A stretch of DNA of 64,000 nt. It comes from Brassica napus (lineage: Eukaryota; Streptophyta; Magnoliopsida; Brassicales; Brassicaceae). The DNA lies in assembly GCF_020379485.1 (NCBI RefSeq), contig NW_026016714.1, forward strand, positions 1 through 64,000, read 5' to 3'. This document shows, one piece after another, positions 48,401-58,655 of the stretch; the stretch's first letter is position 1, and each line of letters starts with the position of its first letter. The notes beneath the pieces were generated by a model. The model was not told the DNA's origin. It ran no database searches and saw only the letters and a list, made by a program, of their open reading frames with translations. The position numbers and the translations under genes are program-made.

Positions 48401-51022
48401 GTCCATCAGTACACATATCAGCACGCTGGTCCTTGGACTCAGCACACTGGCCCATCCCGTGGACTGTTCAGGTGATTTTGGCCCACGTGGGCTGTCGGTT
48501 CAGTACACACAGGACGTCCGTGGGTGTCCGTCAGCACACACAGGACGTCTGTGGGTGTCCGTCAGCACACACAAGACGTCAGTAGCTGTCCGTATGTGTC
48601 CTTGTATGTCCGTCAGCACACACAGGACGTCCGTGGCTGTCCATCAGTACACATATCAGCACGCTGGTCCTTGGACTCAGCACACTGGCCCTTCCTGTGG
48701 ACTGTTTGGGTGATTTTGGCCCACGTGGGCTGTTTGTTCAGTACACACAGGACGTCTGTGGGTGTCCGTAAGCACACACAAGACGTCCGTGTTTGGCCGG
48801 CAGCACACACAGGACGTCAGTGGCTGTCCGTGTGTATCCGTCAGCACACACAGGACGTCCGTGGCTGTCCATCAGTACACATATCAGCACGCTGGTCCTT
48901 GGACTCAGCACACTGGCCCATCCCGTGGACTGTTCAGGTGATTTTGGCCCACGTGGGCTGTCGGTTCAGTACACACAGGACGTCCGTGGGTGTCCGTCAG
49001 CACACACAGGACGTCTGTGGGTGTCCGTCAGCACACACAAGACGTCAGTAGCTGTCCGTATGTGTCCTTGTATGTCCGTCAGCACACACAGGACGTCCGT
49101 GGCTGTCCATCAGTACACATATCAGCACGCTGGTCCTTGGACTCAGCACACTGGCCCTTCCTGTGGACTGTTTGGGTGATTTTGGCCCACGTGGGCTGTT
49201 TGTTCAGTACACACAGGACGTCTGTGGGTGTCCGTCAGCACACACAAGACGTCTGTGTTTGGCCGGCAGCACACACAGGACGTCAGTGGCTGTCAGTGTG
49301 TATCCGTCAGCACACACAGGACGTCCGTGGCTGTCCATCAGTACACATATCAGCACGTTGGTCCTTGGACTCATCACGCTGGACCTTCCCGTGGACTGTT
49401 TTGGTGATTTTGGCCGACGTGGCTGTTTGTTCAGTACACACAGGACGTCCGTTGGTGTCCGGCAGCACACACAGGACGTCCGTGGCTGTCTGTGGTTGTC
49501 CGTCAGCACACACAGGACGTCCGTGTGTGTCCATCAGCACACACAAGACGTCTGTGGCTGTCCATCAGTACACATATCAGCACGTTGGTCCTTGGACTCA
49601 GCACGCTGGCCCTTCCGTGGACTGTTTGGGTGATTTTGGCCCACGTGGGCTGTCTGTTCAGTACACACAGGACGTCCGTGGGTGTCCGTCAGCACACACA
49701 GGACATCCATGGGTGTCCGTCAGCACACACAAGACGTCTGTGGCTGTCCTTGTGTGTCCGTGTGTGTCTGTCAGAACACACAGGACGTCAGTGGCTGTCC
49801 ATCAGTACACATATCAGCACGCTGGCCCTTCCTTTGGACTGTTTTGGTGATTTTGGCCCACGTGGGCTGTTTTTTAAGTACATACAGGTCGTCCGTGGGT
49901 GTCCGCCAACACACACAGGACGTCTGTGGCTGTCCGTATGTGTCCGTGTGTGTCCGTCAGCACACACAGGACGTCTGTGGCTGTCCATCAGTACACATAT
50001 CAGCACGCTGATCCTTGGACTCAGCACACTGGCCCATCCCGTGGACTGTTCAGGTGATTTTGGCCCACGTGGGCTGTTTGTTCAGTACACACAGGACGTC
50101 CGTGGGTGTCCGTCAGCACACACAGGACGTCTGTGGGTGTCCGTCAGCACACACAAGACGTCCGTAGCTGTCCGTATGTGTCCTTGTATGTCCGTCAGCA
50201 CACACAGGACGTCCGTGGCTGTCCATCAGTACACATATCAGCACGCTGGTCCTTGGACTCAGCACACTGGCCCTTCCTGTGGACTGTTTGGGTGATTTTG
50301 GCCCACGTGGGCTGTTTGTTCAGTACACACAGGACGTCTGTGGGTGTCCGTCAGCACACACAAGACGTCCGTGTTTGGCCGGCAGCACACACAGGACGTC
50401 AGTGGCTGTCCGTGTGTGTCCGTCAGCACACACATGACGTCCGTGGCTGTCCATCAGTACACATATCAGCACGTTGGTCCTTGGACTCATCACGCTGGAC
50501 CTTCCCGTGGACTGTTTTGGTGATATTGGCCCACGTGGCTGTCTGTTCAGTACACACAGGACGTCCGTTGGTGTCCGGCAGCACACACAGGACGTCTGTG
50601 GCTGTCTGTGGTTGTCCGTCAGCACACACAGGACGTCCGTGTGTGTCCGTCAGCACACACAGGATGTCCGTGTGTGTCCGTCAGCACACACAGGACGTCC
50701 GTGGCTGTCCATCAGTACACATATCAGCACGTTGGTCCTTGGACTCAGCACGCTGGCCCTTCCGTGGACTGTTCGGGTGATTTTGGCCCACGTGGGCTGT
50801 CTGTTCAGTACACACACGATGTCCGTGGGTATCCGTCAGCACACACAGGACGTCCGTGGGTGTCCGTCAGCACACACAGGACGTCAGTGGCTGTCTGTGT
50901 GTGTCTGTGTGTTTCTATCAGCACATACAGGACGTCTGTGGCTGTCCATCAGTACACATATCAGCACGCTGGTCCTTGGACTCAGCACACTGGCCCGTCC
51001 CGTGGACTGTTCGGGTGATTTT
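42459..51022. repeat. Satellite array, block 3
   Basis: About 8.6 kb of the same satellite. Monomer types follow the same order as in block 1 at first, then the order is disturbed: extra copies of the 228-bp and 238-bp types occur near 46.0 kb and 48.4-49.1 kb, including a 466-bp two-monomer repeat (about 48524 and 48990). The block ends at GGTGATTTT, where an LTR begins. Confidence 0.95.
43575..48430. repeat. Tandem duplication of 2428 bp in satellite block 3
   Basis: About 43575-46002 and 46003-48430 repeat at a constant offset of 2428 bp, including rare variants such as GTGGATGTCTGTTCAG (43859, 46287) and CAGTATAGATATCAG (44429, 46857). I saw almost no difference (one near 48257). 2428 is not a multiple of 1116, so the crossover shifted the register and added about one extra 228-bp monomer. 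Borders are approximate. Confidence 0.8.
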
Positions 51023-53858
51023 TGTAAGACCCGATCCCGGCCGACCAGGCCGCGGTCGATGCCTCACGTCGCTCGGTCTATACACTGACCGAACCTCTAA
51101 AAATTTTGCCCTTTATTTAAAACATCGCCCATAGGCGAGGGCTAACTCAGATCTTAGCTCAAGACTACCTTAGTCATTCCCTAGCTTAGATCATTTCAAC
51201 TTATGCACAGCGGAATAACATCTATCATCCATTGGACTAAATCCAATCTAACACTTGTCTGATCAGATCACCTCAGCTACTGTTCAGTAAACACAACTGC
51301 CAGCTAGCTCCAAGGTCGAATCTGAACCTAGACCAAGTCATACAATCAGAGGTTCTGTTCCCCTAAGCCATTCTATCTAGATCTATGCAACATTGACAGA
51401 TCATACCTGCATAAACTCTTCCCTTGGGTACTTAGTCATTCAGCCAACCATCCCCACAGACATAAGTAACCTTTGGGAAGTCTTCAATCAGCTAAGGACA
51501 TGCATCTGGCCCTTACCGGTTCATGCACTGTTCCACATCCTTTTGCCTTATCAACTTATGATACCAAGTCCAGCTCATGGACTAATCATACCAAGTCCTC
51601 TCATGGACTAACCAGATCAAGTCCTCACAAAGACTAACAATGCCCATCAGATCCTGAGTCAATCAACCAACCACCCCACATGACTCAGAACTGATGAGTC
51701 TTCATACTTCCTAATCAGTCATGGAACCATGTCCCACTGAACCTGATTAGTGTTGCTCTTACCACCGGTGCATCCTTTGATCAATCAGATCAGACACCTT
51801 GATCCATCATCCAAGGATCAGGTCGTCCATCCTTGCCAATGAATCAGACCACACACGGCCTGCCTTACCAACACCAAGGTTGATAACCAGCAATTCCTTA
51901 TGATCAATATCATAAGTGACAATATGTTCCAGCACACAACATATGATCAGATATCCTAACACAAGGATCTGACCCCAATATGCCCTCAGGTGCAATTTCG
52001 ACCGCAAGCAACCCTGCTCCAAAAATCAATTAACATTCATGACAATTCATGATAAATCATAACTAAGAGAATGGTCCAATCAGATTTCCCAGAACCGGCC
52101 TCCATCCATAGATCTCGGCCAAGACCAGCCAAATCGGCCCAAGGGACCATCTCTAAATCAATCCCTAAAAACTCATTAGGATTCATGATAATTCATGATA
52201 AATCTTAACTAAGAGAATGGTCAAGTCAGAATTCCAAGAACCGATCTCGATCCTATGGATCTCGACCTAGAACAGCCCCACCGGCCACATTGACCATCTC
52301 GAAATCAATCAGATAAAAATCCCCTAATACCATGATAATTCATGATAATTCACCACTAAGAGGATTCCAAAGTCAGATCGCCATAAATCCATCAGGAAGT
52401 AGGAGATCCAGACTTAGCTGCCAAACCAAGGCCATGGAGGGTTCTTCTGAACCGGCCAAGTCATGGTTCAGTGCTACTATGTCTAATCATCAATCTCAAT
52501 CATAAGAAAAATGAATAATATGATTAATAATCATAAAACATAGTAAGGTGTAACTGCTGGACCAGATCAACCCATAGTGTACCAGACTATGTCCAATGGT
52601 CTGCAGTCCCCACCTGTTACCTCATCAGGGGCGTCCATGCTCCTCCTAGCACGCCTTCATCAAACCCTTATCACATACTCCCAGTATTGATAAGATCTAA
52701 CCATGGTTCGTGCCCATCACTCCTTCCATGGAACTTCCATGAAACCAGTTTCTACACTGCATCCACCTTCAAGGCTATTCATGCCATTGTGAGTGAAGTC
52801 CGGCCTTCTCCCTTCTCTCCTGGGTGTTTGCGTGTGTTCCCAAGATGCAGAGGAAGCCTAGGACGTGTTCATCAGTGGTGGAAACCTACCACAGGGTCGT
52901 TCATAACTCCCCTTGCACTTCCATGAAACTGCCTTTCTACACACATCTGCCCTTAAGGCTGTCTTGGCCTTTAGGAATGAATTCCGGTCATCTACCTTCT
53001 CTCCTCACCATTTGCGTGTGTTCTCAGGCCCTGGAGGATGCATTGGGTGATAACATCACGGATCAAAAGCCACCAGAAAGTCGTTCATAACTTTCCCCCT
53101 TGATCTCTCCCAAAACTGCCTCTATATGGCCTTCACACCACCATGGGTCTTGGATTGGGAATCCGACCAACTCTCTGTATTTTCTTTGTGTTTCTTTGTG
53201 TTTCAGGGTGTAGGAATCGACCAGAATTATCAGAAATGAGAGAGAGAGGACGATTTAAACTGTCCCCAACCGCCTGGGCGAGCAGTTACCAAAATCCAAT
53301 CCTTTCTTCCCAAAACCGTCCCATAACCGCCCCATAACCGCCCATTGGCGGTTTCTCCCCTTTTCTTCCTTTGGCAAATCGATCACTGAGCCTCAGCTCA
53401 CACTCTGGAAGCTTGGCCACTCCCTGTCCCAAGACTAAGACCCATTTGGTCGAACCGTCCTGCACCCGGACCATCGGCTCGCCCAGTAACCGTCCCGGAC
53501 TCGCCCACACTGATCCGAACCAGAACGCACCGTTCACCGGATTGAGCTGACCTCCAGCTGTTCCCAGCTGAGTGAGCTAGTCTACCAGCTCCTGTGAGCT
53601 GAACAGATCATGGTGAACTGAATACCAGCTGAACCGAGCTGATTGAACTCAAGCCAACACTCGTCCAGCTCCCTAAACACTCACCCAGCTCCTTTACCAT
53701 TATTTCCATCGTATCCTGGTTAAGTCTCAGCTGACTGATGCCCTTAACCCTCATTCAGGACCATGATACGCTTGTCTCAAGGTCTAATGACCTGACTGGT
53801 GCGTCTTCCCGCACCATGGCCCGTCCGGCCGATCCTATCTAGGATCGGGGACATGACA
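51023..53858 (-). repeat. LTR of the non-autonomous family, variant B, minus orientation
   Basis: 2836 bp, TGTAAGACCC to GACATGACA in window orientation. Compared with 23966-26804 it carries a clearly diverged stretch at about 52740-52990 and CATATAGAGG in place of CATAAAGAGG at the TATA position, giving it a better TATA-like site. Confidence 0.9.
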
Positions 53859-54122
53859 AGTCTCCCCCACTAACTTGGGATTCGTCCTCGAATCCATGTT
53901 AAGTGTTTCATCAGGAAGAAATTGTCTGTACCAATCCGGATACATACTTTTCATTTTTGCTTCCGTTTCCCAAGTGATGAGGTCTTTACCATTGTAATCC
54001 CACACCACTTTGAGCATGGGAACTGTCTTCTTTCTCATAGCTTTCTCTGACCGATCCACAATCCGAACCGGCAAAGTTTCCAAAGTCAAGTTCTTACCAA
54101 GGTCAGCAGGACAAGTGAGCAT
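53835..54122 (-). pseudogene. Pol C-terminus with chromodomain, fragment
   Basis: 95 codons matching the last part of the chromovirus pol: NLTLETLPVRIVDRSEKAM, VVWDYNGKDLITWETEAKM and [17 protein letters not shown]. The stop lies inside the LTR, as in the full-length element. Its upstream end is cut at a junction with a duplicated LTR piece (CCCGTCCGGCCGATCCTATC at 53818 and 54123). It shows that autonomous members of this second family with a chromodomain have existed. Confidence 0.85.
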
Positions 54123-54582
54123 GGCCCGTCCGGCCGATCCTATCTAATCACACTTGTTACATAGATGTGTGGTGACCACAGGGTCGTTGATGGCCGTTCA
54201 AAACAAGTGTGAGCATATGCAATGTTCATGTTAGTCTAAGGGAGACACTACATGGCTAGTACATGAGTGGGCTTGTGATCAGATGGATCAGCTTGGACTC
54301 AGTGCAAGTCAAGGTAGGATTCCTTAAGATTGAGTGAATGAAATGGATCAATTCCAAGAGGAATTGGAAACACGATGTTAAGTATCTTAGTATGATGAGG
54401 ATTGAGGTATACTATAAACACTTTTGTGAATGGTATGGGACGTTCACATATGTGTGATGCTTTGGAGAATGGTATGGGACATTTTCCAAATGTGTGATCA
54501 GACCGAGATCTTACTCATCTAAGTACTTAATGATCGGTGGTGTGGAAACACATTATTTGGTACTGGAGCTATACATAGTGTT
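54123..54582 (+). other. Rearrangement junction and truncated leader
   Basis: 54123-54147 repeats an LTR segment; from about 54191 on, the sequence is the reverse complement of the leader at about 28100-28510, now in plus orientation and without the primer-binding site. 54150-54190 matches neither neighbour that I could find. In the plus frame the protease active-site codon is GGT (54559-54561), where other copies have GAT. Confidence 0.65.
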
Positions 54583-54942
54583 GTGAGTCCAGGAATGGTT
54601 GGAAAAGGTTTGTTCCAGTATGGAACATGGGATGGTCCTGAACGAGTGAGTGCGGCCGGAGGGCAAGTTATGAACTCACTCGGTCTGGTTAAGGACATCC
54701 CTGTGGTGATCTTGGATAGGCCGATGCCTATAGATCTGATTGTTGTCCCCCTCAAGCATCATGAAGTGATCTTGGGCATGGACTGGTTGGGAAAGTATCG
54801 GGCAACTCTAGATTGTCACCGGGGAAGGGTGCAACTTGAGAACGAGTTTGGACCCCGATTAAGTACCAAGGAATCAAGCCAACCTCTTGTAGTTGGTGGT
54901 TTCAGCAGTCCAAGTAGAACGGATGCTTGGAAATGGTTGTGA
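54583..54942 (+). pseudogene. Protease remnant (inactive site), plus orientation
   Basis: The inverse counterpart of 27739-28098, near-identical in sequence. The catalytic Asp just upstream is changed to Gly (FGTGAIHS), and the shared one-base loss near 54857 breaks the frame. No activity is possible. Confidence 0.8.
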
Positions 54943-55252
54943 GGCCTTTTTGGCTACCATTTACACCGATGAGGTTGTAGGGGCCTGTGACCCAGAGGGT
55001 ATACCGTTGGTTCGGGAATTTCAGGATGTGTTTGGGGCACTACAGGGCATTCCCCCTGATAGGGCTGACCCATTCATCATTGAATTGGAACCTGGAACGG
55101 CCCCATTATCTAAAAGTCCATATAGAATGGCACCAGCTCAGATGGCAGAGCTGAAGAAGCAACTTGAGGAGTTGCTTGAGAAGGGGTTCATACACCCTAG
55201 TGTATCACCTTGGGGAGCACCAGTCCTATTTGTTAAGAAAAAAGGATGGTAG
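54893..55252 (+). pseudogene. Protease-RT linker and RT N-terminus remnant
   Basis: The counterpart of 27429-27788, with the same lysine-run frameshift near 55240. The shared lesions show both copies come from one defective source. Confidence 0.8.
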
Positions 55253-55346
55253 CTTTAGGTTGTGCATTGATTATAGGGGTTTGAACAGGGTGACTGGGAA
55301 GAACAAGTACCCTTTACCCAGGATTGATGAATTGCTGGAATCATAA
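55164..55346 (+). pseudogene. RT fragment truncated after LPRIDELL
   Basis: The counterpart of 27335-27517, cut at exactly the same point, with the same G in RVTGKNKYP. The deletion endpoint is thus shared and predates amplification. Confidence 0.8.
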
Positions 55347-55876
55347 ACCTTATTGTCCAGGAAGGACTTAAGGGAACAGAACAATCTGTTAGGACTCATG
55401 GTAGAGTGAGCAGCCTAAAGATTGGAACATGTTCACTAGGACTTGGCTGGTGCATCGAGTGGCTTGGAGATTGGTTGAATCTACTAAGACTTGAGTACTC
55501 AGTATGTTCCTAGGTACTGAATTTTATCTAGTCATGGAACTAAAGTGTTCTACATGGACTTGGTGTCTACTAAGAACGCAACCTGGAGAGATGGGTCAGT
55601 GACACAAGTCATGTCTTTGTATGGGTGCTTGATGGACCACTTGATAAGATTTTGGGTTACAAATCTATCAAGTGGGGAAGACTTGTTGTGTATATGATGA
55701 CCAAGACATGGTCAGTGAGAAAGAACAAGGTGGGAGATGCAACGAACTGGTTAGAAAGAACCAATTGAGCATGCTCCATGTTCTGGGTACAAAAAGGTCG
55801 GATGGAACCTTGGTCATGAGACAAGAGGTTAACACCACTGGATTCGAGGACGAATCCTTCGTAAGTGGGGGAGACT
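55347..55876 (+). other. Non-coding 3' remnant with hairpin and PPT
   Basis: Near-identical reverse complement of 26805-27334. The hairpin GGATTCG-AGGA-CGAATCC is at 55840-55857 and the PPT ends at 55876. Confidence 0.75.
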
Positions 55877-58655
55877 TGTCATGTCCCCAATCCTGGATAG
55901 GATTGTCCGGACGGACTGCGGTGCAAGGAAACGCACCAGTCAGGTCACATGACCTAAGGACAAGCATGTCATGGTCCTGAATGAGGGTTAAGGGCATCAG
56001 TCAGCTGAGACTTAACCAGGATACGATGGAAATAATGGTAAAGGAGCTGGGTGAGTGTTTAGGCAGCTGGACGAGTGTTGGCTTGAGTTCAATCAGCTCG
56101 GTTCAGCTGGTATTCAGTTCACCATGATCTGTTCATCTCACAGGAGCTGGTAGACTAGCTCACTCAGCTGGGAACAGCTGGAGGTCAGCTCAATCCGGTG
56201 AACGGTGCGTTCTGGTTCGGATCAGTGTGGGCGAGTCCGGGACGGTTACTGGGCGAGCCGATGGTCCGGGTGCAGGACGGTTCGACCAAATGGGTCTTAG
56301 TCTTGGGACAGGGAGTGGCCAAGCTTCCAGAGTGTGAGCTGAGGCTCAGTGATCGATTTGCCAAAGGAAGAAAAGGGGAGAAACCGCCAATGGGCGGTTA
56401 TGGGGCGGTTATGGGACGGTTTTGGGAAGAAAGGAATTGATTTTGGTAACTGCTCGCCCAGGCGGTTGGGGACAGTTTAAATCGTCCTCTCTCTCTCATT
56501 TCTGATAATTCTGGTCGATTCCTACACCCTGAAACACAAAGAAACACAAAGAAAATACAGAGAGTTGGTCGGATTCCCAATCCAAGACCCATGGTGGTGT
56601 GAAGGCCATATAGAGGCAGTTTTGGGAGAGATCAAGGGGGAAAGTTATGAACGACTTTCTGGTGGCTTTTGATCCGTGATGTTATCACCCAATGCATCCT
56701 CCAGGGCCTGAGAACACACGCAAATGGTGAGGAGAGAAGGTAGATGACCGGAATTCATTCCTAAAGGCCAAGACAGCCTTAAGGGCAGATGTGTGTAGAA
56801 AGGCAGTTTCATGGAAGTGCAAGGGGAGTTATGAACGACCCTGTGGTAGGTTTCCACCACTGATGAACACGTCCTAGGCTTCCTCTGCATCTTGGGAACA
56901 CACGCAAACACCCAGGAGAGAAGGGAGAAGGCCGGACTTCACTCACAATGGCATGAATAGCCTTGAAGGTGGATGCAGTGTAGAAACTGGTTTCATGGAA
57001 GTTCCATGGAAGGAGTGATGGGCACGAACCATGGTTAGATCTTATCAATACTGGGAGTATGTGATAAGGGTTTGATGAAGGCGTGCTAGGAGGAGCATGG
57101 ACGCCCCTGATGAGGTAACAGGTGGGGACTGCAGACCATTGGACATAGTCTGGTACACTATGGGTTGATCTGGTCCAGCAGTTACACCTTACTATGTTTT
57201 ATGATTATTAATCATATTATTCATTTTTCTTATGATTGAGATTGATGATTAGACATAGTAGCACTGAACCATGACTTGGCCGGTTCAGAAGAACCCTCCA
57301 TGGCCTTGGTTTGGCAGCTAAGTCTGGATCTCCTACTTCCTGATGGATTTATGGCGATCTGACTTTGGAATCCTCTTAGTGGTGAATTATCATGAATTAT
57401 CATGGTATTAGGGGATTTTTATCTGATTGATTTCGAGATGGTCAATGTGGCCGGTGGGGCTGTTCTAGGTCGAGATCCATAGGATCGAGATCGGTTCTTG
57501 GAATTCTGACTTGACCATTCTCTTAGTTAAGATTTATCATGAATTATCATGAATCCTAATGAGTTTTTAGGGATTGATTTAGAGATGGTCCCTTGGGCCG
57601 ATTTGGCTGGTCTTGGCCGAGATCTATGGGATGGAGGCCGGTTCTGGGAAATCTGATTGGACCATTCTCTTAGTTATGATTTATCATGAATTGTCATGAA
57701 TGTTAATTGATTTTTGGAGCAGGTTTGCTTGCGGTCGAAATTGCACCTGAGGGCATATTGGGGTCAGATCCTTGTGTTAGGATATCTGATCATATGTTGT
57801 GTGCTGGAACATATTGTCACTTATGATATTGATCATAAGGAATTGCTGGTTATCAACCTTGGTGTTGGTAAGGCAGGCCGTGTGTGGTCTGATTCATTGG
57901 CAAGGATGGACGACCTGATCCTTGGATGATGGATCAAGGTGTCTGATCTGATTGATCAAAGGATGCACCGGTGGTAAGAGCAACACTAATCAGGTTCAGT
58001 GGGACATGGTTCCATGACTGATTAGGAAGTATGAAGACTCATCAGTTCTGAGTCATGTGGGGTGGTTGGTTGATTGACTCAGGATCTGATGGGCATTGTT
58101 AGTCTTTGTGAGGACTTGATCTGGTTAGTCCATGAGAGGACTTGGTATGATTAGTCCATGAGCTGGACTTGGTATCATAAGTTGATAAGGCAAAAGGATG
58201 TGGAACAGTGCATGAACCGGTAAGGGCCAGATGCATGTCCTTAGCTGATTGAAGACTTCCCAAAGGTTACTTATGTCTGTGGGGATGGTTGGCTGAATGA
58301 CTAAGTACCCAAGGGAAGAGTTTATGCAGGTATGATCTGTCAATGTTGCATAGATCTAGATAGAATGGCTTAGGGGAACAGAACCTCTGATTGTATGACT
58401 TGGTCTAGGTTCAGATTCGACCTTGGAGCTAGCTGGCAGTTGTGTTTACTGAACAGTAGCTGAGGTGATCTGATCAGACAAGTGTTAGATTGGATTTAGT
58501 CCAATGGATGATAGATGTTATTCCGCTGTGCATAAGTTGAAATGATCTAAGCTAGGGAATGACTAAGGTAGTCTTGAGCTAAGATCTGAGTTAGCCCTCG
58601 CCTATGGTCTGATACCAACTTGTATGACTAAGGTCGGCCGGGATCGGGTCTTACA
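55877..58655 (+). repeat. LTR of the non-autonomous family, variant B, plus orientation, altered 3' end
   Basis: It starts TGTCATGTCCCC and ends GGGTCTTACA, followed by a primer-binding-site remnant. Near its end, about 80 bp of normal LTR (the region matching 51041-51128) is missing and replaced by a minus-strand piece of primer-binding site plus LTR end (58609-58624). Confidence 0.85.

Larger units (their letters stand above)
51023..58655. mobile_element. Rearranged non-autonomous element with inverted LTR pair
   Basis: It consists of a minus-oriented LTR (51023-53858), a minus-strand chromodomain fragment, a junction at about 54123-54147, a plus-oriented protease-RT remnant, and a plus-oriented LTR (55877-58655). 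The two LTRs share variants absent from the other copies (for example TGAATCAGACC near 51840, and its complement near 57892), so they belong together although inverted. A normal element has LTRs in the same direction, so this is a rearranged or auto-integrated product. The left end abuts the satellite. No matching target duplication is found at the right. Confidence 0.75.

Noticed and set aside
8890..51022. Telomeric, rDNA or known 170-180-bp centromere repeat
   Set aside because: No TTTAGGG arrays, no rRNA-like sequence, and the monomer core does not resemble the centromere repeats I know from Brassicaceae. Function at the centromere cannot be judged from sequence alone.
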